The translations under genes were made by a program, and so were the position numbers. A stretch of DNA of 64,000 bases from Serilophus lunatus (taxonomy: Eukaryota; Chordata; Aves; Passeriformes; Eurylaimidae), in NCBI GenBank assembly GCA_013399895.1, contig VXBA01003812.1, positions 95,909 through 159,908 of the forward strand, in the 5' to 3' direction. Positions 52,427 through 62,858 of this stretch are shown one piece after another. The notes beneath the pieces are model-generated. The model did no database searches. It was not told the origin of the DNA and saw only the letters and a program-made list of their open reading frames with translations. Position 1 is the first letter of the stretch; each line of letters begins with the position of its first letter.

Positions 52427-54939
52427 AACTGAGTTAAATGCTTTAGAAGTTAGAATACCAATACTGATTTCCTCTTCCAATATTGCCGAGGTGGATTAAT
52501 TTCCGACTAAATCTTTAAATATCCTTTTAGTTTTGAGGCATGGTGTCAAAACGCAACAAAACTAGGACCTTTTCTCCCTGATCCCTTCCTATTTGTGCCT
52601 TGACTAGGTTATCTCACGATGTGAAGGAGGTAGAATAATGTGCTTTGAGTGGGAACAACTTAGTTAACACTAAAATTTTCCTGAGAGACTCCCCTGTTCC
52701 TATATAACTTGTATTTAGTGTTCACTGCAAATAGAACCCTCCACCTAAGCTAATAGGTCACAATCTCACACAAGGCTGTAAGTACCACCATGTTTTTAAT
52801 TACTAGCATTATCATTGATAAGTATTAGCTGCGTAACAGTAAAATAGTAGTTGTCTTTTATATAAGAATAAAATATTACAACATAAAAATTACACTTATC
52901 ACATTTCAAAAATGTTACCATCTATTAGAAAATCAACAGTTCAGAAGAGTAGAGGTCTGAATCTCAAGCAATGAACTGAGAACAATGAAATAGCCTGTGT
53001 GATTGCTACAAGGGGAAAAGGCTTATACTGCATAGGTAAATAAAAATGTGTTTTATGGGCATTTATTGTCAAATAATCCCCTTCAGAGTCATTTAGCCTT
53101 CATCATCCTAGCTCAAGCCTGCATAATAATAGGAGAAAGAAATGCTAGTGACAGCAGGCATTAGAAAAAGCTAAGTAAGTCTCTGGCGGCTGGTAAACCT
53201 AAGCAATAGTGCAGAACACAAGGTGTTCTGTAATTTCTAAGAATAAATATGGGAGGGGAAAAAAGCATTTAGTTAGCACTATTGTGACAATCTGGCACTG
53301 CTGAGGGAAACACAAATGAAAACCTGTTAAAAGAAGTGCCCAAAGTACCCTTATTAAGCTTCAAAGTCTTCAAAAGTATATGATTATTCTGAATACCAAA
53401 GGCCAATTAAATTCAAGGAGGATCAGAATGTCATTGCTAGTATGTTAAAATACACCCAGTGCTATGCAAGGAAGTAAACAGAAGTTACTCTGATTAAGGT
53501 GACTTCACAACTGCAGAGTGAAGCCCAGTTTTTAGTATGTAAAGGGTGAAAAATTATTAGAATTAAGTTTTCACTTTTGTCTTTTTCTGTTCAGCAATAT
53601 CACAGCAATCCAGCCACACAGGGAAATTTTACATGAGACAGAGATATCAAATACACAATAACTCTAATTAAAGTTCCTGCTTACTTGTTGTCCTTTCAAA
53701 GAGAATTCTGCTGTTAGCAGCTCTCACAGCTTTCTCCTGTTGAGACGACTAATACTCATGTTAGCCATGGAGTGCTGTAACGTGCATTCATACTATCAAC
53801 TGGTACTGAAATGTTGAAGGCAGGCTGTCTGGAAGGAATGGATCTGAGCTGCAGAACCCCGTCAGCATTTCTATGACTGTATTTATGATTAAATGAAATA
53901 AACTGTTAGTGTCTCATTAAATCCTGACACACTCACACAATCCAATTTTTTACCAGCAATTCTGATTTCAGGTTCTCCCTAGACATCTTAATTCTGCCCT
54001 CTGAAGTGTGTGTATTTTTGTTAGGACAAGCACATGGTCTCAGGCACTGATATAAGGCAAACAGCTAAAAAGTAGGGTTTTTCCATACTGTGCTTGATTA
54101 AACTCTAATCTAACAAAATATATGAGCTCATGAGAAGCTCTATTGAGTTCAAATTGCCCATTTATTAAAATGTTTTGCCATAACAGGAACTGTATACTCA
54201 AATGGAAAATAGATTATTGGATAGTTTGTAAAGAAGATATCATCCTCAACCACTTATTAATCAAAATGCAATATACTTGTTGAATATTTCTTCTGATACG
54301 TAAAAGCATAGGAGTAGATTTACAATTTGTTTAAGATTAGCACAATGAAAATAATTACATCTTCTAACAGTTTAGGCTAAACACTTACTTTTTTTCTAAA
54401 CAAGTAAAGGAATTTGTATTTATATTTTCTTTTACACACTTTCTAGTATTTGTATAAATCCCAGCATCTATATCAGGTAGAAATTTCATAATGGAATAAA
54501 ATTAATTTCTGTCATTAGGGGATCATTACAGAATCAAGTTTATTAGGCAGGAGAACTCTGACAGTGGATTCCTTAAACATGCTGGTAAGTGTTACAAAAA
54601 TATATTCAGCCAGGCAGAAGTAATAGGTGCACTTGTTGTTGACTTCATTGTTGGTGTTTAAGTTTAGCTGAAGAGAAAATAATACTTTGTAAGCTATATG
54701 CTGATTATGTAGGTTAATATATAACTGTATGACAAAAAAGTTCTGAGTATTGAGACGAATGTCTGTATCCATGAGCCAATAAAAAGAAATTTTTAAACCG
54801 TATTTGATTAGTTTGATACACTGTTCCTCTGTGGCATCAGTTTATCAAATGAATTATACAATACAGTGGAGAATAAAAACAGCAAGATATACCCAGAAGT
54901 GAAGTATTCACTGTCTAGGAATTTTTGTTAGTGTCAATC
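52427..54939. other. Unassigned AT-rich sequence
   Basis: No gene or repeat recognised. Open frames are short and unconvincing. Confidence 0.6.
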
Positions 54940-54965
54940 ATATATATATATATATATATATATAT
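54940..54965 (+). repeat. (TA)13 microsatellite
   Basis: An uninterrupted AT/TA dinucleotide run of about 26 bp. Confidence 0.97.
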
Positions 54966-56966
54966 GCTTTTTATGTACTCTTTTTATGGTTAACTAAATA
55001 TTGATGAATGTTTTTACTGCTAGAAAAATACAGAAATTTTTTCCTAGACTAATTATATCACTACTAATTCTGACAAACAAGACAGAGGAGCAACTCATCT
55101 TGAAACCTTAGTGTTTCTGAATATAATGCTATCTACTTTCTTCAGGTATTAAGAATGATAAAGAGATTATATTTCTTCCATACACAGTGCCTTTTTTCCA
55201 ATTTATATGTTCAGTTATAGATGCCAATCAATTTAAGTCACACATCTCTAATATTATTCCATTGGAAAATGCTGGATCAATCTGAGCAGAAATTTTTATA
55301 TGTTTATTTAAATACATTTATTAAAAAGAGGATGTATGTGTAAATTAAATTTTAATAGTGTGAATTCCTTAGCAAAATCTACATCTACAGAGTTATACTA
55401 AATTCAGCAGCTCCTATACTGACTGTTTTGGCTTCTAGAGAATCTACTTTTAATAAATTAGATATATTAAGCAAACTCTTCTTATACTAATGAAATTTTA
55501 GTATGCTTCAATATATAAATCTGTTTCTTGAGTATATATTCATAGCAAAGTCATTTGTTTATCTCTGCTTTCAGGGGTTCAGCTATTAAATTTCTCACAG
55601 TCAGCACACTGCATACATTTAACAAATTACAGAAAGACATCTCCTGCTATTCTTGAGAATAACATGGTAATAGTAGCAGACACAATACAGGTTACAGACT
55701 GTAATTGAAAAGTTACCTCCTGTTTCATTACTGTGGGATATCTATAAATGGTGAGAGAGTAAGACAGAAAAGAAAATACATAGAAGTTTGTGTTCCTGGT
55801 GGGTTGAAATTAGGTGCAGTCATATTGGTAGTAACGTGAGCAGTGCCACGATATTTCTAATTCATTAATGAAATGCTTCATATGTTATTCTCCATTTACA
55901 TATATCCTAGTAATTCAGTGATGGGATTATTGCGAAGTGAATCCAGGAAGGAAAGAAAATGTTTCTCAGCCTAGGAGCTTTCTGACATACAAGGATGAAC
56001 AGTCAGGTAGAGGTAACAAAGAATCACACCTGTATTATAAAAATCCAAGGAGGAGAGACATAAATGGATTCTATAACATAAAGACCAAGGTCAAGTAGAA
56101 TAAAGATTAAGATTTAGAAATAAGGGGCTTTTCCTTTTTGTTTTTTTTTGTTGTTTTGTTGTTTTTGTTTTTTTTTTCACAATACACCTCACTTTCTGGT
56201 ATGAATAGACAACTCTTACAAGCTGACAAAGTCAATATTTTTCACAGTCTCCCACAGGGAAGGACCACAGGTAGGATGTCTGGCAAGCCAGCTGGTTTCT
56301 AGGAGGAGTAATGCAGCTGAGGCCCTTCTGCCTTTATGTCAAGCAATTTTTGGTGGCCAGGACTTAATTCACTGGGAAATGCTTGGGGATTTCAGAAAGA
56401 TATGGCTGGCCCCAGATCTGCATGCTGCAGTATTCTTATTTCAAAAACTTTGAAGTATTTGTCTACAGAGTTATTTTTGTGAAGTAACACAGACAAAACC
56501 TAAAACCTATGCTAAAAATTGAAATCTGAAATATGTATCAGAACCACAAGACTTCAAACAGGAGATTTTAAACTTGGTTTGTCAATAAAATAAAAAAAAG
56601 TCTCTCAACAGCCTTTGATTTATTACCCATTCATAAAAACCACAAAGGCAGTAATCATAAATGCAATTTCTTATTAGCTAATGAATGTTACAGGAATCCT
56701 AATCATACAGATTGAATTCCACCATTGAACATGTCATTTTCATTCTCATTTAATGCAGCGTTTTGAATTTATCACAGTCTATCACACCTTGAAGTATCTT
56801 CTCTCTACTGCAAATTATTTCTTCTCAAATTAAATCAGGGCTGACATGAAATCATCATATCTTCAGAATCATAACTCTGCTGTCCTAGAAGACTTCCATT
56901 CTTGGCACAAACCTTGCACATTAATACATTGTAGAACATTACTTTCCACAGGCTTATTCTAGTCCA
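54966..56966. other. Unassigned AT-rich sequence, possibly the 3' flank of the relic at 56967
   Basis: No gene recognised. A T/G-rich low-complexity tract spans about 56130-56178. On the minus strand, AATAAA at 56619-56624 lies about 340 bp after the stop of the coding-like block at 56967-57455 and could be its poly(A) signal. Confidence 0.5.
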
Positions 56967-57455
56967 TTACTTTTTTCCCTCCTCCTTCTCTTGTGCTTTT
57001 TGTATTCGTTGCTTTCGAAACAGGGCACTGCAAATTTTGTGTGTTTCTGCAAGCTGAGAAAGGTGAACTCCCAAAAAAGTGTTTAAACTCCTCATCAAAC
57101 AGATGTCAACATTAGCCACAACTGCTGCCTCTTATGAAAATGAACAGATCTTGCTTTTCTGACAATCTTTTCCCTCTGCTTGCATGATATACACAGTCAT
57201 ATTACAGTCATAGCCTAGGTGACTAACTAGAGCCATCAAAGCTATAATGCAGCCACTCTCAGAAGCTCTATGAACAATCTGTACTACTTTCTGCTGTTTC
57301 AATTCTGTCAGTGCAGCTGCAACTATGTCAGGTGCTCTGGGTAATTCTCACATGTCTGTGAAGGAGATGAATAGATGAAACTCCAAAAGGAAGCGATTTA
57401 GTAAGAGTGCTTCCCTCTTACTTTCTGGCTTAAGAATTAAAGACTGGTATATTAG
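56967..57455 (-). pseudogene. Unrecognised coding-like relic, one frame with two stops
   Basis: On the minus strand a single frame runs from 57455 down to a TAA at 56967-56969. Only two internal stops break it: TGA at 57348-57350 and TAA at 57132-57134. Both are in register, with spacings of 216 and 165 bp. The three open parts are 35, 71 and 54 codons long. Their composition is protein-like, including APDIVAAALTELKQQKVVQI, ALMALVSHLGYDC and, near the end, LSQLAETHKICSALFRKQ with a lysine/glutamate-rich tail (KAQEKEEGKK). A possible splice acceptor (pyrimidine-rich, CACAG at 57356-57360) gives no open exon in any frame. An AATAAA lies about 340 bp downstream. I do not recognise the protein. 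Options are a pseudogene, a decayed terminal exon, or chance in a low-stop stretch; I slightly favour a relic. Confidence 0.35.
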
Positions 57456-58541
57456 TCAGTATGACAGCTTTACTCTGCTACAAAAACACACATAAAACTG
57501 AAGTATTTGGTTTAACTGCTTTACATTTATTTCTCAGCTACAGTGTTTCACAGACACTTCACTGGACATTCAAAGCTAAATCAATGTGATCACAATGAAG
57601 TTCCTTCTGCTTTCAAAGTACTAAACTATAGATAAAATCGATGCAGTCAGCATGTAGCTGTTCTTTGCAAATAATTGACTTCTTTGTTGTTCAAGAGAAC
57701 AAAGATCCTGTCAAATATTGTGAGGGTAAGAAAATAACTGGAGTTTGCAGTTACAGTGCAATGTCCTAAGTTCAATCAACACACTCTTTATAAGAAAACT
57801 GAAAACGCCAGCAACAAGAAACAATATTTTTCCGCTACAGAGATCTGTTCATTTAATAATGAATGTGGACCAGAAAGGACAAATGAACCAAAGGGAATAC
57901 CCTGTTCCTACTTTTTTTATTTTTTCACTTTTACCATCAAAGCCAAAAGTCAAAATTTGAAAATAGCTCTCAGGAAGGTCTCCCATACCTCTCTTTAAGG
58001 AAAACAACCTATTTAGCTTTGAACTAGCAGGAAACTGTCTCAAAGTGCCTGTATGTGACAAGAAGCATCATTATCTTTACTGGAAAAGCAAAAGAGGTGT
58101 TTTTGTTTACATTCCTTCAAACTAGTGACAGATCAGGAACAATACTTTTACCTCCCATTATAAAGTTTTGTCCATTCAAAATTACAGCTTTCTGAGAATT
58201 TCAATCTCTCTCTGTCTTTGCTTCACTTTTTGTACAGCTGTACTTACTTTGCAGCCAAATAAAAAGGGCTGGTATTCTGCAGTTGCTCCTTGCAGATTTA
58301 AACCTACTTAGTCTAATCATACCTCACATTGTTAATGGATGTGGTTGAAGTTTAGGTTCTGATTTTTGTTCTATTAAACAATATATAATCAGTTTAACTG
58401 TATTTCATAAAAAGGAACTTTGCTAGAACAGACAACATCAATCTTATAAGAAATGCATATAATTTCTGACCGCTTCCAGTCTGTTTATTGCTTTATGTTG
58501 CAGCCAGGAGTGTATTTAATGCTTGATTCACCAAATAAGAG
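57456..58541. other. Unassigned AT-rich sequence
   Basis: No gene or transposon recognised. The overlapping 70- to 80-codon frames at 57745-58061 on both strands have no recognisable features. Confidence 0.58.
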
Positions 58542-59128
58542 AGTCACAGAATTAACAAGGTTGGAAAAGACCATTGAGATCATCCAATCCAACCTCTTAC
58601 CTAACACCATCCCATCATCTAAATCATGTCACTAAGTATCTCACTCAATCTCTTCTTAAACACATCAAGGGACAGTGACTCCACCACCTCCCAGGGCAGC
58701 CCATTCCAATGGGAAATCACTCTCTCTGTGAAAAAGTTTTTCCAAACATCCAGTCTAAACCTCCCCTGGTGCATCTTAAGACTGTCCTCTTGTTCTGTCA
58801 CTGGTTGCTTGAGAGAAGAGACCAACACCCACCTGGGTACACTCTCCTTTCAGGCAGTTGTAGAGAGCAATGAGGTCTCCCCTGAGCCTCCTCTTCTCCA
58901 GGCTGAACAGCCCCAGTTCCCTCAGTCACTCTTCATAGGGCTTGTACTCCAGCACTTTCACCATCCTCATTGCCCTCCTCTGGAAATGCTCAAGCATCTT
59001 AATATTTTCTTAAACTGACGGGCCCAGAACTGGACACGGCACTCAAGATGTGGCCTAACCAGTGCTGAGTACAGGGGAAGAATAACTTCCCTAGTGTCCT
59101 CCGAGTCTCCCATGAGAACAATTCTGGG
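58542..59128 (-). mobile_element. CR1 LINE, 5'-truncated, minus strand
   Basis: This is the last 0.59 kb of a CR1 in reverse orientation, with its 3' tail (TCACAGAATTAACAAGGTTGG) at the left. On the minus strand it encodes REVILPLYSALVRPHLEC and FWARQFKK from about 59100 to 59000. After shifts it encodes HQGRFRLDVWKNFFTERVIS and HWNGLPWEVVESLSLDVFKK, down to a stop near 58619. It is the same subfamily as the plus-strand copies at 34.1 and 45.6 kb. The coding remnant is shifted and short, so it is inactive. The right border near 59128 is approximate. Confidence 0.92.
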
Positions 59129-59237
59129 AGCAAAAGCCTCACTGTAGAGTATCGAGATTTTCATTGAAATGCCTAACTGATTTCATTGAAATGACAAACT
59201 GCACGTGCACAGCTTGGCTCCAAGAAGTTTGAAATCT

Positions 59238-59275
59238 GTATATATGTGTGTGTATATATATGTATATATATATTA
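59238..59275 (+). repeat. TA/TG dinucleotide microsatellite
   Basis: Mixed TA and TG units. The left edge of the duplicated 1117-bp block (59258) falls inside this tract, and the right copy begins in the same tract directly after the N. Confidence 0.93.
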
Positions 59276-60374
59276 AATACTTAATTTTTTAATCAAAGGA
59301 GATAATACTTGGCAAATATTAAATTATTTTTAATCTAAGCAGTGACTGGACCTAAAAAGTCCAGAATATTCTCAACTCAGGTGAAAGATCTGTAATATTT
59401 CATAGGATTACAGTTCTGCTTATAGTGTTAGCGCTGTAAAAAGTTTCTGAGCAGCTCAGACTCTTATCAGATATTAATTACTTCACATTGTTTTAGGATC
59501 ATTGAATGTTTTAAATCTAAAAATGAAGGATCATGTAAATGACAGTAAACGGAAGTAAAAACAGGAGCTCCAATAATCAATTAATTCCACTTCTCCTAGA
59601 TGTCCAGTTTAGGATAAATAAGTGGTTTTCTAGAAGTTCTGCTTTCTTTTCAAGACCTACAAAGAAACTTTTAATCCCGAGCTCAGATTAACTCCCTTTT
59701 AAAAGCTGGTGAAGATAGCTGACATAAGTCACTACTAGCATTTACAGCATACAGAGCTGGATTTAACTCCTGAGGTCTACTCTCCTTATTCCTTACAGTA
59801 TTCCGTCAATCTCATTCCTGCTAAGAATCAGTAAACCTGAGAGAGGTGAACTGGTTTTGAACATCTAGGCAGTGTAGCAGATTTTCCCTTCCTCTCACCT
59901 CCTCTAACATTCCTTCCCTCTGCTACATCAGCTCCTCCTCGTATTATTTCTTTCAGCCATTCCCTATTTCTAATCTAAAGTTTGACCTTAGTAGTGCTAA
60001 AAGATTTCTGAGAAGTTTAACTTCTTTTCTATTGTGACTGTGTAAGCATCTAGCATTGAAAAATCCTCAAGAATAGATCTTTCTTTTTCTAGATATTTAT
60101 AAAAGAAAAAACACCCTCATTCTTGCATTTGAGAATAGAAAATTACCTATTCAACTGCCAACAGGTGTTTAAATGAGGTGTTTGACACTCAAGTAAGTGT
60201 GGTGGTTTGAACCACTTTTTATCATCTACAGGGTGTGCACAATAAAGATGACGGAAGACTGAACAAAATTGGCAGCAGGAAAACAGTTTATTACAGGGGG
60301 TTTAAAATAGGGAAGAAGAGATAACCCATAGGAACTCCAAAATTTACACAGAGAAACACTCGACATGCAGAAAA
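59258..60374 (+). repeat. Left copy of a 1117-bp direct duplication
   Basis: The block repeats at 60376-61492 with a constant offset of 1118. Both ends and every line I compared match without a mismatch or indel. It contains unassigned AT-rich sequence, and from 60198 to 60374 the first 177 bp of the LTR that is complete at 61316-62853. It even includes the GTAAG 5-mer before the LTR (60193-60197). A single N separates the copies. I read this as contig-end overlap, not a biological duplication. Confidence 0.95.
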
Positions 60375-60375
60375 N
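60375..60375. other. Single-N assembly join
   Basis: One ambiguous base lies exactly at the junction of the two identical copies. The left flank ends mid-LTR (GCAGAAAA) and the right flank restarts in the microsatellite. This is what an unmerged overlap between two contigs would leave. Confidence 0.95.
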
Positions 60376-61310
60376 ATATGTATATATATATTAAATACTT
60401 AATTTTTTAATCAAAGGAGATAATACTTGGCAAATATTAAATTATTTTTAATCTAAGCAGTGACTGGACCTAAAAAGTCCAGAATATTCTCAACTCAGGT
60501 GAAAGATCTGTAATATTTCATAGGATTACAGTTCTGCTTATAGTGTTAGCGCTGTAAAAAGTTTCTGAGCAGCTCAGACTCTTATCAGATATTAATTACT
60601 TCACATTGTTTTAGGATCATTGAATGTTTTAAATCTAAAAATGAAGGATCATGTAAATGACAGTAAACGGAAGTAAAAACAGGAGCTCCAATAATCAATT
60701 AATTCCACTTCTCCTAGATGTCCAGTTTAGGATAAATAAGTGGTTTTCTAGAAGTTCTGCTTTCTTTTCAAGACCTACAAAGAAACTTTTAATCCCGAGC
60801 TCAGATTAACTCCCTTTTAAAAGCTGGTGAAGATAGCTGACATAAGTCACTACTAGCATTTACAGCATACAGAGCTGGATTTAACTCCTGAGGTCTACTC
60901 TCCTTATTCCTTACAGTATTCCGTCAATCTCATTCCTGCTAAGAATCAGTAAACCTGAGAGAGGTGAACTGGTTTTGAACATCTAGGCAGTGTAGCAGAT
61001 TTTCCCTTCCTCTCACCTCCTCTAACATTCCTTCCCTCTGCTACATCAGCTCCTCCTCGTATTATTTCTTTCAGCCATTCCCTATTTCTAATCTAAAGTT
61101 TGACCTTAGTAGTGCTAAAAGATTTCTGAGAAGTTTAACTTCTTTTCTATTGTGACTGTGTAAGCATCTAGCATTGAAAAATCCTCAAGAATAGATCTTT
61201 CTTTTTCTAGATATTTATAAAAGAAAAAACACCCTCATTCTTGCATTTGAGAATAGAAAATTACCTATTCAACTGCCAACAGGTGTTTAAATGAGGTGTT
61301 TGACACTCAA

Positions 61311-61315
61311 GTAAG
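61311..61315 (+). repeat. Target-site duplication, left (GTAAG)
   Basis: GTAAG directly precedes the TGTGG start of the LTR and is repeated exactly after its end at 62854-62858. A 5-bp duplication fits retroviral integration of the ERVL-like and several other classes. Confidence 0.88.
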
Positions 61316-61404
61316 TGTGGTGGTTTGAACCACTTTTTATCATCTACAGGGTGTGCACAATAAAGATGACGGAAGACTGAACAAAATTGGCAGCAGGAAA
61401 ACAG

Positions 61405-61410
61405 TTTATT
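61405..61410 (-). terminator. LTR poly(A) signal AATAAA
   Basis: Plus-strand TTTATT gives AATAAA on the LTR's sense strand. It is followed downstream by T- and TG-containing sequence and lies about 430 bp after the TATA element, so the R region is unusually long. Confidence 0.65.
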
Positions 61411-61837
61411 ACAGGGGGTTTAAAATAGGGAAGAAGAGATAACCCATAGGAACTCCAAAATTTACACAGAGAAACACTCGACATGCAGAAAACACAAAAG
61501 GGAAAAAGGGACAAAACCAAAAAGGGAGCTGCTCTCCCAGCTAGGTGACTAGCTGAGAAAACAGGGGGAGGGTGAGGGAAGCCATATCTCTCCCTCCCTC
61601 TCTGCTGGTATCACTCCCCGTCCCCTTGAGGTTCTCTGAAAAACACAAAAAGAAGTCAAAAGCGACCCCCTCCCACCACCTTCGGGAAGTAGCTACTTGC
61701 TTTCAAACTGGAAGTCACTTTGGTGCTGAGAGAAATGGGTAGAGTCACGCCGCGGGGCCTGAGACCGAGGAGGAGAGGAGCTGTGTGCTTCGTCCCTGGA
61801 CCGAAGCCAAAGAGAGGGGAGGGCTTCTGTGCTCGGC

Positions 61838-61905
61838 TTTTTAAGCCCTCTGGCCCTCGCGCGAATCTTGCGGTCTTCTTCTGGGCTAAGCTGTCTCCCC
61901 ATTGG
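61838..61905 (-). promoter_or_regulatory. LTR core promoter: CCAAT and TATA-like boxes
   Basis: On the minus strand CCAAT (61905-61901) precedes TTAAAAAG (61845-61838) by about 56 bp, an ordinary polymerase II promoter layout. The TATA-like box sits in a small palindrome (GGCTTAAAAAGCC). Further upstream in sense are an ETS-like CCGGAAG (61987-61981) and a YY1-like AAGATGGCG (62005-61997). Confidence 0.6.
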
Positions 61906-62355
61906 CCAGTGGAGCCGAGCCCCGCCTCTTTTCCGGCCTTTTCACTCCAGGCACAATGGTGGTTCCTGCCAAAACCCACACTTCCGGGGCTCAAGGCGCC
62001 ATCTTTGTTTTCATGGCCGCGGCATTTTGGGGACGCCCTGGCACCAGTACAGTGTCAGTGCTGGACCCCTACTGCTGTCCACTAGCAGCTGCCGCGCTCA
62101 AGTTCCTGACCGTGGCTGCACTGGGGCTGACGCTCCGGCACCCACAGTGTGTCTCTGCTTACAAGACAGGAGCCACCAGGACCGCACTCGCACTGCCCTG
62201 CCACTTGGCCACAGGCATTCCAGGGCTCTCTTGTAGCCGTGCTCCTGGGCTGCTGCCTGCACCAGGACCAAGGGAGTACCGCGCATGCTGTGTGGCTCAA
62301 GACGGTCCTGGGGCTGTGCGCCGGTGGCTATGAATTGGCACTGCAGCGCACCCCG

Positions 62356-62382
62356 CACGTGCCACCTCCTCCCCATCACGTG
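62356..62382. promoter_or_regulatory. Two CACGTG E-boxes 21 bp apart
   Basis: CACGTG occurs at 62356-62361 and 62377-62382, the second as the palindrome TCACGTGA. The 21-bp spacing is two turns of the helix. Such sites bind USF, MYC/MAX, MITF/TFE or CLOCK-BMAL type factors; binding here is inferred only. Confidence 0.5.
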
Positions 62383-62423
62383 AGAAGCGGCACCGGCACT
62401 GGCTGCGTACGCCCCAGCCGCCC

Positions 62424-62716
62424 GGGGAGGGGGAAGCAGGCAGGAATGAGGGCTCTCCTGGCCCCAGCCCCTGGCATACCCCCCTGTCGCCATCACTGCT
62501 GGCCCTGTGCTCCCAGAGGGCCCAGAGGAACGAGGAGCTGCCATCGCTGCCCCTACCCCCAGGGGAGAGCAGGCAGGAGTGAGGGCCCTCCCAGCCCCAG
62601 CCCAGGAAACAGTGAGGGGGTGGGCAGAGGGGGGATGAGGAAGCAGCCCGCTGAGAGCAGCCCCCCCCGTCCTCCCCCAGCTGTGGGGAGAGTGGGCAGG
62701 AGTGGGAGCTGTCCCT
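62424..62716. repeat. Three degenerate direct repeats in the LTR U3
   Basis: A GGGGAG(A)G(N)GCAGGCAGGARTGAGGGC-type motif recurs at 62424, 62562 and 62685 (spacings 138 and 123 bp). The first two are each followed by CCCAGCCCC. Tandem U3 repeats of this kind are often enhancers in retroviral LTRs. Confidence 0.65.
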
Positions 62717-62853
62717 TAAGGGAAAACAGGATTTTACACAGATAGGTGAGTGGCCTCTTCTTAGGGCTCTTCTTCACTCCCCCCCCCCTTCCCCAAAGCC
62801 CAAGGACCCCCACAAGCCCACTCCCAAGACCCAAAGCCCCTCAAACCCCCACA

Positions 62854-62858
62854 GTAAG
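62854..62858 (+). repeat. Target-site duplication, right (GTAAG)
   Basis: Exact match to 61311-61315, directly after the CCCCCACA end of the LTR, where composition drops abruptly back to AT-rich. Confidence 0.88.

Larger units (their letters stand above)
60376..61492 (+). repeat. Right copy of the 1117-bp direct duplication
   Basis: Apparently identical to 59258-60374. Unlike the left copy it continues smoothly beyond the shared block into the rest of the LTR, so this copy shows the true right-hand context, while the left copy shows the true left-hand context. Confidence 0.95.
61316..62853 (-). mobile_element. Complete solo LTR, 1538 bp, minus sense, GC-rich U3
   Basis: The ends are near-perfect inverted repeats: TGTGGTGGTTTGA at the left, and TGTGGGGGTTTGA read inwards from the right (12 of 13). 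Perfect GTAAG duplications lie outside. Sense is minus, since on that strand the promoter and poly(A) elements come in order: a very GC-rich U3 of about 1 kb (62853 to about 61850), CCAAT at 61905-61901, TTAAAAAG as TATA at 61845-61838, and AATAAA at 61410-61405 followed by a TG/T-rich stretch. No gag, pol or env is attached, so it is a solo LTR formed by recombination between two LTRs. It differs in sequence from the 18.4/51.4-kb family but shares the overall design. The frames of up to 198 codons in the U3 come from GC-richness. Confidence 0.88.

Noticed and set aside
57356..57360. Splice acceptor (CACAG, minus strand) making 56967-57355 an intact terminal exon
   Set aside because: The pyrimidine tract is convincing, but all three frames entered from this acceptor hit a stop within about ten codons, so it cannot begin a functional coding exon as assembled.
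62149..62745. 198-codon plus-strand frame and overlapping frames of 121 to 148 codons on both strands at 61720-62745
   Set aside because: They all lie inside the GC-rich U3 of the solo LTR bounded by GTAAG duplications. Open frames on both strands at once, proline/arginine-rich composition and no domain point to GC bias, not genes. A faint resemblance of one stretch to a retroviral pol segment was considered and dropped as too weak.
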